The notes: generated by a model not told the origin, from the letters alone. A stretch of 64,000 nucleotides of DNA from Flavobacterium soyae (GCF_021245985.1 NZ_JAJQXA010000003.1:62001-126000), one strand, 5' to 3'. Positions 1 through 8,749 are shown, counted from the stretch's first letter. Program-made: numbers and translations.

Positions 1-25
1 AATCGTACTTTTATAATATTTAACT

Positions 26-55
26 TGTTAAATTATTTAATAACGGTTATATTCG
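26..55 (+). promoter_or_regulatory. Candidate promoter of the GIY-YIG gene
   Basis: TTG at 26-28 and TATATTCG at 48-55 are separated by 19 bp. This fits the Bacteroidota consensus TTTG-N19-21-TAnnTTTG with one mismatch in the -7 box. The predicted transcript would start only a few bases before the ATG at 68, giving a very short leader. Confidence 0.45.
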
Positions 56-67
56 TTTTAAAAAAAA

Positions 68-385
68 ATGCTAAATCCTCAAATCGGTTTTCATAGTTAT
101 TATGTTTACATTATCACGAATCAATATCGGTCAACTTTTTATATTGGTGTTACAAATAACCTAAAAGTCAGACTTAATCAACATGCTCAAAATATTGAAA
201 CCAATAAAAAGACCTTTGCGGCCAGGTATAATGTTCAATTCTTAGTGTATTATGAAAAATTTAATTGGATTCAAGAAGCAATTTCTAGGGAAAAAGAATT
301 AAAGGGTTGGAAAAGAGATAAAAAAATCGAATTAATAAAAGATTTTAATCCAAATTTCGATTTTCTAAATTGTTATTTTGAATGA
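68..385 (+). CDS. GIY-YIG nuclease family protein (UPF0213/YhbQ-like)
   Basis: A complete small single-domain GIY-YIG nuclease of 105 residues, a usual size for the YhbQ-like group. The GIY strand reads YVYII near residue 13 and the YIG strand reads FYIGVT near 25. The conserved Arg follows in VRLNQH, and the metal-binding Glu lies in the REKELKGW segment near residue 75. No accessory domain is visible, so it would be a stand-alone nicking or cleaving domain. The gene ends 18 bp before the first palindromic unit of the 404-1392 array and has no neighbour in a conserved operon. The family includes homing and repair nucleases. A role on the adjacent palindromes is an inference from position only. 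Confidence 0.88.
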   Translation: MLNPQIGFHSYYVYIITNQYRSTFYIGVTNNLKVRLNQHAQNIETNKKTFAARYNVQFLVYYEKFNWIQEAISREKELKGWKRDKKIELIKDFNPNFDFLNCYFE

Positions 386-403
386 TTAGATAGTGTTTTT
401 TAT

Positions 404-1392
404 GTCATCCTGACGGAGGAAGGATCACACTCGCTGATCGGCAAAGATTGGCGGTTTGCTTTGTGGAGTTTCTTTGTGGAGTTTCTGGTGTGATCCTTCG
501 TTCCTCAGGATGACAAGGTTGATGAGCGTTTTTTTTTGTCATCCTGACGGAGGAAGGATCGCATTTGCTGATCGACAAAGATTGGCGATTTGCTTTGTGG
601 AATTTCTTTGTGGAGTTTCTGGTGTGATCCTTCGTTCCTCAGGATGACAAGGTTGATGAGCGTTTTTTTTTTTTTTTTGTCATCCTGACGGAGGAAGGAT
701 CGCATTTGCTGATCGGCAAAGATTGGCGGTTTGCTTTGTGGAATTTCTTTGTGGAGTTTCTGGTGTGATCCTTCGTTCCTCAGGATGACAAGGTTGATGA
801 GCGTTTTTTTTTGTCATCCTGACGGAGGAAGGATCACACTCGCTGATCGGCAAAGATTGGTGATTTGCTTTGTGGGGTTTCTTTTTGGAATTTCTTTTTG
901 GAATTTCTTTTTGGAATTTCTTTGTGGAGTTTCTTTGTGGATTTACTTTGTGGAGCTTCTGGTGTGATCCTTCGTTCCTCAGGATGACAAGGTTGATGAG
1001 CGTTTTTTTTTGTCATCCTGACGGAGGAAGGATCGCATTTGCTGATTGACAAAGATTGGCGATTTGCTTTGTGGATTTTCTTTGTGGAGTTTCTGGTGTG
1101 ATCCTTCGTTCCTCAGGATGACAAGGTTGATGAGCGTTTTTTTTTTGTTATCCTGACGGAGGAAGGATCGCATTTGCTGATTGACAAAGATTGGTGATTT
1201 TCTTTGTGGAGCTTCTGGTGTGATCCTTCGTTCCTCAGGATGACAAGGTTGATGAGCGTTTTTTTTTTGTCATCCTGACGGAGGAAGGATCGCATTTGCT
1301 GATCGACAAAGATTGGCGATTTGCTTTGTGGAGTTTCTTTGTGGAGTTTCTTTGTGTAGTTTCTGGTGTGATCCTTCGTTCCTCAGGATGAC
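404..1392. repeat. Tandem array of seven palindromic (REP-like) units
   Basis: Seven units begin at 404, 538, 679, 813, 1012, 1147 and 1269 and are 122 to 199 bp long. Each starts with a 23-nt left arm (GTCATCCTGACGGAGGAAGG then ATC). A core follows containing GACAAAGATTGGCGATTTGC or close variants. The unit ends with a right arm, GATCCTTCGTTCCTCAGGAT then GAC, which pairs with the left arm at about 20 of 23 positions. Units are joined by AAGGTTGATGAGCG plus a run of 8 to about 16 T. Length varies mainly through copies of a 12-13-nt sub-repeat (TTTCTTTGTGGAG), most numerous in the unit at 813. Open frames on both strands inside the array are a by-product of the repetition. No unique spacers are present, so it is not a CRISPR. 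Confidence 0.95.
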
Positions 1393-1398
1393 AAAAAA

Positions 1399-1426
1399 AA
1401 AAAGCAGTTCTTTTGAACTGCTTTTT
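1399..1426. terminator. Bidirectional intrinsic terminator
   Basis: The stem AAAAGCAGTTC/GAACTGCTTTT has a TTTT loop and A/T runs on both sides. It lies 31 bp past the stop of the leftward gene at 1458, for which it is the likely terminator. It also closes the palindromic array. Confidence 0.75.
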
Positions 1427-1457
1427 GCTTTATTCCTGCTTTGCTGCGGAATACGGA

Positions 1458-2762
1458 TTATTTAAGAATTTCTGTGTCAACAAGCCTCGCATATTTTCCT
1501 GTGATTATGCCTTTTTCGTCTATGGTGAAAAAAGTCGGGGTTCCTATTATGGCGTAGGTTTGGAAGTTTGGGCCTGCAAAACCTTTATAGTCGCATAATT
1601 GTTCTTTCCACGGAAAGGTGTGATTGTGGCCGTCTGCGGCATCTTTGGTCATGTCTGCAGCTACGCTTATAATTTCGTAGCCTTTGCTTTTTACAATTTC
1701 GTAATTGCCTAATAACTGGTGAATTTCATTTTCGCAGTTGTTACAGCCCGATTCGTAAAAGAATAACAACGTTTTTTTATTGATTACTTTCTTGCCTGCA
1801 GCCGTTTGCAAAGCAGGAGCCAAACCACCAACTACAGGGGCATTAATTACATTTGTTAATTGTTTGGCCGGTTTTTCGAGTCTTCCGGATTTTGCGGCAT
1901 ACTGGCTTATAGTCTCCACTAAATCATCTTTTCCTGCTTTGGTAAACACGGCCACGACTTTTTCTGTAAAGGCGGTGTAGATTTCATTGCTTTTTATGCG
2001 TGACAGGATTTGTTTGGTATCTGCCAGTAAAACAGCATCGTCTTTAATTACTTTTTGTTGTAAATCTGTCCATCCTTCTATGGCCTGATTCCAGAAACCG
2101 CTGTTGTAAAGTACCTGCATATCGAGTTTTTCTTTTACAAAAAGGTTTAGCTCTTTTGCTTTTTCCTCTTCGGGCTGGTTAAAGCTGCTGCCTATACCCA
2201 TTAAAAAATTATAGATTTCTATAAAGCGCGCTGCATAAAGCGGACTTTTTGCTGTTTCGTCTGCTAGTGCGGTAAACTGCTGCTGCAGGTTTTGGTTTTC
2301 TTTTTGAAAAGCGGCATGCAAAGGTTCTTCTTTGGCATACAAATTAAGGCCGTACTGTATAAAACCGGCTTTGTCGAGAATTGCTTTTTGCTGCTGTATT
2401 TTTTGGTTTAAAAAATCATTCTCTGGTGAGCCTGTGTATTTGGTGTTTTCAAAATTGGGCTGTTCTTCAAGGCACGAAATGGCAAAATTTTCCTTGTTTA
2501 CAATAAAATCCATTCCGCCGCCGTCTGTGAGGGCAAAGTGTGAAATACCCGTATATCCTTTTTTAGCTGTTGGAATAACAAGTACGGCTTTTCCTGTAGC
2601 GTCAAGTTTTCCTGATGCAATAGTATCTGTTTTGCTGCCTCTCTCGAGTACATACACATACTGTTTTCCTCCATAATGAGAAAAATTCACGTTTATGGTT
2701 TGTGACTGCCCGGAAGTTACCACACCCAAAACAGCAATAGCCTGTAATACTATTTTTTTCAT
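1458..2762 (-). CDS. Secreted thioredoxin-fold protein (TlpA/ResA-like)
   Basis: 434 residues with an N-terminal signal peptide ending near SGQSQ, so it is exported to the periplasm. The first 100 residues form a beta-rich segment resembling the DUF4369-type N-terminal domain of Bacteroidota TlpA proteins. A helical middle follows. The C-terminal 110 residues are a thioredoxin fold with the redox pair CNNC (in SGCNNCENEI) and a cis-Pro loop in GTPTFF. The protein ends soon after the fold (DTEILK). The likely role is thiol-disulfide exchange on exported proteins; the client is unknown. It is the last gene of a leftward pair with the surface protein at 2955, separated by 192 bp that contain a hairpin. 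Confidence 0.8.
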   Translation of the reverse strand: MKKIVLQAIAVLGVVTSGQSQTINVNFSHYGGKQYVYVLERGSKTDTIASGKLDATGKAVLVIPTAKKGYTGISHFALTDGGGMDFIVNKENFAISCLEEQPNFENTKYTGSPENDFLNQKIQQQKAILDKAGFIQYGLNLYAKEEPLHAAFQKENQNLQQQFTALADETAKSPLYAARFIEIYNFLMGIGSSFNQPEEEKAKELNLFVKEKLDMQVLYNSGFWNQAIEGWTDLQQKVIKDDAVLLADTKQILSRIKSNEIYTAFTEKVVAVFTKAGKDDLVETISQYAAKSGRLEKPAKQLTNVINAPVVGGLAPALQTAAGKKVINKKTLLFFYESGCNNCENEIHQLLGNYEIVKSKGYEIISVAADMTKDAADGHNHTFPWKEQLCDYKGFAGPNFQTYAIIGTPTFFTIDEKGIITGKYARLVDTEILK

Positions 2763-2819
2763 GTTTTCTTTTGTTATTAATTACTAATTGACCTAAAATT
2801 TATTTTAAATACCGAAACG

Positions 2820-2854
2820 CCTTTCATTCCTGCCCAAGAGCAGGAAATGAAAAG
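2820..2854 (-). terminator. Intergenic hairpin, possible terminator of the large surface protein gene
   Basis: CTTTCATTCCTGC pairs with GCAGGAAATGAAAAG across a 6-nt loop. It lies 100 bp downstream of the leftward gene ending at 2955 and before the gene starting at 2762. The leftward T-run is poor, so it could equally be an mRNA-stabilising stem. Confidence 0.4.
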
Positions 2855-2954
2855 CGCAGCGGTCTTTTTGATAATCTTAACCTTTAAAAACTTATCATTG
2901 GGCAACTATAAACAACCCAACGAAAGCTTTATGTATTCTAAACTGCAAAAACTA

Positions 2955-5900
2955 TTATTTTTCACTGTCTGGTATTGCTATACAACGGATGCCCATAGTT
3001 ATATCTTTAGTATAATAAGTTCCTGATATACTATAAGTATAAAATGAAGGACTATAACCAGAAACCATTATATATGGATTATTGGCTGCAGTTCCAGTTG
3101 AAGACCAATAACCTAAGGGCTGACGATTATTCCATATACCATCATAAAAAGTCTTTACTGTGATATAAGGCAGCATTAAACTAGGTCCTACTAATATTCC
3201 CCCTTGTCCTTCAGCTGATATGCTCCCTGGTGCTATTGTCATAGTATTAAACTGTGTTACTCCATCCCACTCGGCTTTAGTTGGCATACGATAATCTGCA
3301 GGACAAGGATCAGCTGCTGTTTTTTTACCATTAACATAACAATCTTTGATGGGTGTATAAGCAGTTCCTTTCAAACGATAATCAGGTTTAAAAGGATTTA
3401 AAGTCGTATCAGTAACCCCTAGATTATAACACATAAACGCTCTCCATTCTGTAGCACTTACCATTGCACCACAGCACATGCAGTCTTTTATTTGGGCTGT
3501 TAGTTTTACTGCTTTTTCCCCGGTTCCGTCAGTATAAATTGCATATATATCTACAGACAATGCAGTTGCAGTTGATAAACCTTTAGCTGTACCCTGCGGA
3601 CCGCTTAAAGTACTTTTATAAGTTAGTGTTACTGTATTTCCGTTAGTCACAAATTTATCAACAATTTTCCCTGCACCCGCTGCACTTTCTACATAATCAA
3701 AACGAACACTATTTACTGTACCGCTTGGGGTAAAGGTATAAACTTGTGTGTTTACAGCTGTAGTAGTAAAATCTGCTTTCTGAGATAAACGAGAAGCCAG
3801 TGTACCACAAGCAGTACCACCTTCAGTTTCTGCAATATCAAAACAAGTTCTTCCACCTAAAGTGCCGCTTCCTGTTGTGATAGTAGCCGGGTTTTTATTT
3901 ACGGTAACCATCGTTGTTCCTGAGGTTGCATTTAGATTGCCCGTACAGCCATTTGTTACTTTACAGTAAAAATAATATACCCCTTCAGTTAGATCAGATG
4001 CTGTAAATGAAGATGCACTGGTGCCTACAGGAGTACCACCTGTAGTACTGTTGGTTGTGTTTTTATACCATTGATAAGTTGGATTATTAATACTAGTACT
4101 CTGCGTTGTTATACTTACCGTAACTATCGATCCTGCTGTTGTGGTCTGCGCAGGAGATATTGCAGTAATTATTGGCGTTGGACACGCACTGTTCATTGTA
4201 ATTTCCTGCACTAATGGATCTGAGTCTCCGCAGCCATTTTTAGCCGTTACCGTAATTACAACTTTTTGTCCCTCTGTCCCGGTTTTTGGCAGCTGAATTG
4301 TTGCATTTGCTCCGGTAGTATTTGGAATTACTACCCCATCCATAGTCCATACATAAGATGTAGGAGCATAGCTGCTGGTTGTACCAAAGGTAGGCACTGC
4401 ACCAAAAGTAGCAGTTGCTGCAGGAACAGGCGACCATGAAACTACAGGTCGGCTGGAATTTTGAATACTAACTGTTTTTGAAGCCGTTGGACTTGAACAG
4501 CCTGTAGCATTTGTAATGGTAGCAGAATATACAGCTCCTGCTCCCTCTGTGGTAACATTAATTGCTGCAGCTGTTTCGCTCATTTTTACATTATCTTTAT
4601 ACCATGTATAGGTATAGCTGCCTGGGTCTTTTGGTATAATTGTTAAAACCGTTTTACCGTCACAAAGGTTTGAATTACCATCAATAACTGATATTGCAGG
4701 CGTGCTTCCGGTAATGATATTCGCGTCTAATACTCTTTGTTCTGCAGGGCATTTAGCACCGCTGTTATCAGAAGCAACCATACGCAATGATATGGTACTT
4801 TGAGAACTTGGTACTATATATGGATTCGATGTTATAATATCATTACCATTGTACCAGGTATAAGTAATACCGGTTTGTTTATTGGCAATGCTCAAATCCA
4901 AAGAACCACCGGAACAGAAAGTTGTAAAGGTTTTTAATGGTTGCCCGTTTACCAGTACATCAGCATCAGCAATCGTTATCTGTCCGCTTGCCTGACTTTT
5001 TGTTATTTGAATACTGTTAGATTGTTTCGAATAGCAGCTGCCGTCTTTTACAACTGCAAACCATTCGCCAACACTGCTGTCTCCACTAATAACAGCGGTT
5101 GTACCGCTTTTTTCTTCAACCCCATTGTGAAACCATGCTATACTTCCGGCACTGATAGTTCCTGATGCTGAAAGCGTAACAGAATTTGTGCCACACAGCA
5201 CACCATTGTTCGTAGCCAATATTGATATATTAGCAGGTGCCGTAGTGGCAGATTCTGAAATAGTTTTTTCGTTTACAGCATTGGTATTACAGCCTACAGC
5301 CCCCATAGAAATATTGTATTTTCCTGCTTGGGTTGCTACATAATAATTAACGCCTCGGGCAACTGCAGCACCATTACGGGTCCAGATTAATTTATCAAGG
5401 TTGGCTGTATTTACCGGAACTGATAAATATACAGAACCTCCTGTACATAAAGCTGTTCCTGATGCTGTTATTGCCGGTACGGTATAAGACATAGAACTGC
5501 AGTCTACCCCTTTTTGAGAAAATAAAAACTCTTTGTACATACTAGTACAAGTACTAGTAACACGTACTAATACAGTGTGGATATTTACCGTTTCATTTGT
5601 AAAAAAGTTAATTTTAAATTTTCCGTTAACATTATCTACCTCGCTTAAGGAAGCATACTCTGAACCGGCCATAATACTAATGTTAAATGGCCCGTTAGGA
5701 CAATCAGGATCTGTAACGCTAAATTGTGAATCACATCCGCTGCCATCAGCAGCTATATTTACACATGGCTGCGGGCTGATGGTTGTCTGTGATGTTCCTT
5801 CGCATAAACTTACCCAGCGTGTTTTGTTCCAATACTCCACACAATCGGTAGTTTTATTGTAAATGGTAAGACCGTTACCTTTATCATTATTTTTTACTGC

Positions 5901-6080
5901 AAATGCATCACGCTCCGCAGTTGTCATTTGGGGCAGTCTAAGTCCGCCTTTGTTAAGCAGTTCGAGCACTGAGAAAGCCTCGGGTTTTTTTTTGCCCCCA
6001 ATGGTCATCTGGGCCTGCGTGTTAACCGAAAATAATATGGCCAGAAGCATAAGCCACATACAAAATAGATTTTTCTTCAT
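2955..6080 (-). CDS. Large secreted Ig-like repeat protein with C-terminal FISUMP-type domain
   Basis: 1,041 residues with a signal peptide (cleavage near NTQAQ). A short N-terminal module (LRLPQMTTAERDAF, then GLTIYNKTTDCVEYWN) is common at the start of Bacteroidota surface proteins. Residues from about 110 to 790 are a string of Ig/PKD-like beta domains with recurring Trp-Tyr and paired Cys motifs. A Cys-rich transition (CMCCG) leads to a C-terminal domain of about 170 residues containing ADYRMPTKAEWD, GYWSST and GIRC. That pattern matches the Fibrobacter succinogenes major paralogous (FISUMP) domain. No T9SS sorting tail follows. It is probably an outer-surface or secreted adhesin; the ligand is unknown. 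It is transcribed alone, before the thioredoxin-like gene. Confidence 0.85.
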   Translation of the reverse strand: MKKNLFCMWLMLLAILFSVNTQAQMTIGGKKKPEAFSVLELLNKGGLRLPQMTTAERDAFAVKNNDKGNGLTIYNKTTDCVEYWNKTRWVSLCEGTSQTTISPQPCVNIAADGSGCDSQFSVTDPDCPNGPFNISIMAGSEYASLSEVDNVNGKFKINFFTNETVNIHTVLVRVTSTCTSMYKEFLFSQKGVDCSSMSYTVPAITASGTALCTGGSVYLSVPVNTANLDKLIWTRNGAAVARGVNYYVATQAGKYNISMGAVGCNTNAVNEKTISESATTAPANISILATNNGVLCGTNSVTLSASGTISAGSIAWFHNGVEEKSGTTAVISGDSSVGEWFAVVKDGSCYSKQSNSIQITKSQASGQITIADADVLVNGQPLKTFTTFCSGGSLDLSIANKQTGITYTWYNGNDIITSNPYIVPSSQSTISLRMVASDNSGAKCPAEQRVLDANIITGSTPAISVIDGNSNLCDGKTVLTIIPKDPGSYTYTWYKDNVKMSETAAAINVTTEGAGAVYSATITNATGCSSPTASKTVSIQNSSRPVVSWSPVPAATATFGAVPTFGTTSSYAPTSYVWTMDGVVIPNTTGANATIQLPKTGTEGQKVVITVTAKNGCGDSDPLVQEITMNSACPTPIITAISPAQTTTAGSIVTVSITTQSTSINNPTYQWYKNTTNSTTGGTPVGTSASSFTASDLTEGVYYFYCKVTNGCTGNLNATSGTTMVTVNKNPATITTGSGTLGGRTCFDIAETEGGTACGTLASRLSQKADFTTTAVNTQVYTFTPSGTVNSVRFDYVESAAGAGKIVDKFVTNGNTVTLTYKSTLSGPQGTAKGLSTATALSVDIYAIYTDGTGEKAVKLTAQIKDCMCCGAMVSATEWRAFMCYNLGVTDTTLNPFKPDYRLKGTAYTPIKDCYVNGKKTAADPCPADYRMPTKAEWDGVTQFNTMTIAPGSISAEGQGGILVGPSLMLPYITVKTFYDGIWNNRQPLGYWSSTGTAANNPYIMVSGYSPSFYTYSISGTYYTKDITMGIRCIAIPDSEK

Positions 6081-6388
6081 TTTTTAAATTATTTAATTAC
6101 TTAAAAGGACAGGCGCTTCCAACTGTTATTCCTGGAATGACAGCATAAAAGACATGCCGGATCGATATCCTTTTGGGATATACGTTTATATTTTGTGGTA
6201 TTTGCTGGTATTGTGGAGTAAAAATAGGCGCTATTGAATTCTATATCAATAGGCTTAAAATCATGAAGTTTTTGTCGCTTACTTTAAGTAAGGCATCTTT
6301 AATTTAATCTGTTTATAAAACTTGGGACTTAAAAACAGAAAAAAGGGAGGATAATAATCTTTTTGGTTTTTGTATATTATTAACTCGG
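6081..6388. other. Gene-free spacer with no recognised feature
   Basis: 308 bp upstream of the surface protein gene and downstream of the small gene at 6389. A short hairpin-like patch, GATATCC then GGGATATAC, lies near 6165. I see no coding signal, repeat family member or clear promoter box. It may hold the surface protein promoter. Confidence 0.3.
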
Positions 6389-6604
6389 TTACTTTAGTGT
6401 TTTTTGAATAAGATTTATGACTAAATCTTTATTTGCTTTTTCCATTGTTTCATAATCTTTTTTAATGCAGTCCGGTGTGATTCCTTTTACAGATCCATTG
6501 ATACTTTGACGTATATAATATTTAGATACACCGTATTTTACAAACAGTGCTTCTAGTATATTAGAATCATAGGAATTATAGATTTTTGTTTTACTTTTAC
6601 CCAT
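6389..6604 (-). CDS. Small HTH-like protein of unknown function
   Basis: 71 residues, Lys-rich. The segment EALFVKYGVSKYYIRQSING (about residues 18-37) has the spacing of a helix-turn-helix, with a Gly in the turn. It is divergent from the repressor-like gene at 6689 across 84 bp. It has an excellent Bacteroidota promoter (TTTG-N19-TATATTTG), which supports a real expressed gene. By arrangement it resembles the Cro side of a phage-type switch, but I recognise no named family. Confidence 0.6.
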   Translation of the reverse strand: MGKSKTKIYNSYDSNILEALFVKYGVSKYYIRQSINGSVKGITPDCIKKDYETMEKANKDLVINLIQKTLK

Positions 6605-6630
6605 CGTTAAGTTTGTATCAAATTTAGAAA

Positions 6631-6661
6631 CAAATATATACGATAATTTTCAATAAACAAA
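6631..6661 (-). promoter_or_regulatory. Promoter of the 71-residue gene, in the divergent intergenic region
   Basis: On the minus strand, TTTG (plus 6658-6661) and TATATTTG (plus 6631-6638) are spaced by exactly 19 bp, a full match to the Bacteroidota consensus. A second TAAATTTG overlaps downstream. The imperfect inverted motif TTTGTATC...GAAACAAA at 6612-6634 overlaps it and could be an operator. Confidence 0.65.
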
Positions 6662-6688
6662 ATTTATCTAAGGGTAATTTCTTACAAT

Positions 6689-7060
6689 ATGAGCGTAGTT
6701 TTGGAAAACATAAGGCATTTAATTGTAAATGAAGGGATTAGTGTGTCTAAGTTAGAGCAGATAATAGGAGCCAGTCAAGGTGTTTTATCTCGTGCTATGA
6801 GCAATAATAGTGATATTCAATTGAAATGGATTTTAAAGCTTGTTGAAAATTATCCTGAATATAGCTGTGAATGGCTTTTAAAAAATGAAGGTCCAATGAT
6901 TAGGGTAGTGGATAATGAAAATTTTCAAATCTCTTTTGGGGCCGATGAAGATGAAAAAGGATATAAAAAGCTAGCCGAGGCACAACAAGAAACAATTGAA
7001 AGCCTGAAAAAAGTAATTTCTTTGTTAGAAAAGCAGGTTTTATACTACGAAAAAAAATAA
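6689..7060 (+). CDS. XRE/CI-like repressor
   Basis: 123 residues. The N-terminal 70 form a lambda-repressor-type helix-turn-helix (GISVSKLEQIIGASQGVLSR, then the W-I-L-K-L-V-E-NYP segment and EWLLKNEG). This layout is widespread in Bacteroidota phage-like regulators. The last 30 residues (AQQETIESLKKVISLLEKQV) form a short coiled coil, probably for dimerisation. It lacks the S24 peptidase domain of SOS-cleaved repressors. It is divergent from the HTH-like gene at 6389 and probably binds the 84-bp intergenic region. No phage structural genes are nearby, so this could be a prophage remnant or a domesticated switch. Confidence 0.75.
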   Translation: MSVVLENIRHLIVNEGISVSKLEQIIGASQGVLSRAMSNNSDIQLKWILKLVENYPEYSCEWLLKNEGPMIRVVDNENFQISFGADEDEKGYKKLAEAQQETIESLKKVISLLEKQVLYYEKK

Positions 7061-7164
7061 ATTATCGATATCAATGAAGCTTTTTGCAATAACTTTTGCA
7101 TAGATCCCTTGTTAAAGTTTAAAACTTTGACAAAAATCTTCTAACCTCTCAGTTTTAACGCAAG

Positions 7165-7367
7165 AGACCCTACAGGTTTTAAAACCTGTAGGGTCTGAAT
7201 GGTATTGTGGAGTTACTTTGCGCCCTTCGACTTCGCGGGTGACAAAGATTGTGCAGCCACCCCCGTTTGTCTTAACGCAAAGAGACCCGACAGGTTTTTA
7301 AAACCTGTCGGGTCTGACTAGTATTGCGGATTTAGTTTACGTATCCTTCGATTTCGCTCAGGATGAC
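7165..7367. repeat. Cluster of palindromes and a REP half-element in a 366-bp spacer
   Basis: The spacer 7061-7426 holds no gene. It contains a perfect 32-bp palindrome (7165-7196, arm AGACCCTACAGGTTTT). A sister palindrome (7283-7315, arm AGACCCGACAGGTTTT) has the same core as one at 28703-28735. A single right-arm relic (7343-7367, ATCCTTCGATTTCGCTCAGG then ATGAC) resembles the arms of the 404-1392 array. GTATTGTGGAGTTACTTTGC at 7202-7221 also resembles the array sub-repeat. Confidence 0.85.
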
Positions 7368-7426
7368 ATGGAGAACTCATTAAAAAGTAATTAGTGAAAA
7401 TTTGTGTAATTCGTGGCGAAAAAAAA

Positions 7427-8068
7427 TTAATAAGCCGCAGTAAATCTAACTTGGTGGTGTTTTGGAGTTTCTGCTTCATCAGCAATAGCAACTGCTAAAT
7501 CCTCTACAGATAAAATACTTCTTTGTTCGTCATTAAATACAGGATTTTCTAAACCTAAACGGTATTTTCCTGTTCTTCCTGTTGTAATTCCCTGATGCAT
7601 TTCGAGAGCAGGACTAAAAAACGCCCAATCTAATTCTTTTTCCTCTTTAATTACATTTAGATAATCTCTTGCAGCAGAAGCTGCCGTATAATATTCCTTC
7701 GGAAACTCTGGAGTATCAACTGCCTGCACGCCTGGTGCTACATATAAACTTCCGGCACCTCCAATAGTGATAAAACGTTTTACACCTGATTTTTTTGCAG
7801 CTTCCTGAATCGATTTTGATCCGTTTTCGAAATCAGAAGTGTAGTTTGAATTTGTCCAGCCCGGGTTATAAGCGTTAATGATAATATCATGTCCTTTTAA
7901 AATTGCTGCTAAAGCATCAACATTAAAAATATCTGCGGCAGCCCAAGCTGCGTTGGAAGTATCTTTTGGAGTTCTTGCAATTGCTGTAATTTCATGTTTT
8001 CTATTTGCCAATTCGTTTAAAATTGCTGAGCCTACAAATCCTGTTGCTCCAATAATTGCGATTTTCAT
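7427..8068 (-). CDS. NAD(P)-binding SDR-like oxidoreductase (YwnB-like)
   Basis: 213 residues, an atypical short-chain dehydrogenase of the NmrA/YwnB type. The Rossmann glycine motif GATGFVG is at residues 7-13. The strand ending in AAADIF is followed by HDIIINAYNPGW, and GVKRFITIGGAGSLY lies near residue 100. The classical YxxxK catalytic pair is not clear, so redox activity is uncertain. The gene lies 56 bp downstream of the Rrf2 regulator at 8125 on the same strand. This matches the ywnA-ywnB pairing known in Bacillus, so the pair is probably co-transcribed and autoregulated. Confidence 0.85.
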   Translation of the reverse strand: MKIAIIGATGFVGSAILNELANRKHEITAIARTPKDTSNAAWAAADIFNVDALAAILKGHDIIINAYNPGWTNSNYTSDFENGSKSIQEAAKKSGVKRFITIGGAGSLYVAPGVQAVDTPEFPKEYYTAASAARDYLNVIKEEKELDWAFFSPALEMHQGITTGRTGKYRLGLENPVFNDEQRSILSVEDLAVAIADEAETPKHHQVRFTAAY

Positions 8069-8124
8069 AATATATAAATTTATTTAGTAATAAAAAATGT
8101 TACAGTTTTGTGTAAAAAAATAGT

Positions 8125-8532
8125 TTAAAACTGGTTCGAAAAATCTTCTAAAGAGATTCCCTGCAGTTGTGTACTCACTTTTTGATTCATGTCGGCATAT
8201 AAAGCATCCAGGTTCTCATTGATCTTTTTCCCCACAGGACAATCGGGATTGGGCTGGTTTTTAGCATAACCCAGATTAATGGTTTCAAAAGTCATTTCAA
8301 AAATTTCTTTCAAAGTCAGCTTCGATGAATCTACAGCCAGTTTTGTACCGCCGTTTTTTCCTTCTTTACTTTCTACAATATGATGCGCTTTTAGGTTTGC
8401 AATTTCTTTTCGAACCAAAACGGGATTCAAATTAATGCTTCCTGCAATATATTCTGATGATAAATAATCATTTGGGAATTTATTGAGGAGTGTAAGAATG
8501 TGAATCGTTATGGCAAATTTACCTGAAAGCAT
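8125..8532 (-). CDS. Rrf2-family transcriptional regulator (YwnA-like)
   Basis: 135 residues with the Rrf2 winged helix: the start FAITIHILTLL, the recognition helix region NLNPVLVRKEIANL and the wing GKNGGTKLA. A single Cys lies in NPDCPVG near residue 99. The three-Cys cluster of iron-sulfur Rrf2 members (IscR, NsrR) is absent, so it belongs to the YwnA-like thiol or ligand-sensing branch. It is first gene of a pair with the oxidoreductase at 7427, which it probably represses. Confidence 0.88.
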   Translation of the reverse strand: MLSGKFAITIHILTLLNKFPNDYLSSEYIAGSINLNPVLVRKEIANLKAHHIVESKEGKNGGTKLAVDSSKLTLKEIFEMTFETINLGYAKNQPNPDCPVGKKINENLDALYADMNQKVSTQLQGISLEDFSNQF

Positions 8533-8749
8533 ACTGTAATAAAATATGTTACAAATGTAATAAGTTTTATTATACGAAAACCAATTTTAACTAAAAATTA
8601 ATTCCGTTTGTTTCTCTTGGGCATAAAAATTTTGTTCAACACATAGTCCCGAAGCTCAATGTCATTAAGTTAAGGGGAAAATCTATGATGCAATGGTGAA
8701 TAAATCTCTCACAAAGATGCAATCCCGAAGCTTCGGGAGCAAAGGTTTT

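Noticed and set aside
404..1392. CRISPR array and tandem open frames of 60-78 codons
   Set aside because: Units are long, palindromic and share their whole interior, so there are no unique spacers and no cas genes. The frames on both strands repeat the same residues and arise from the repeat itself.
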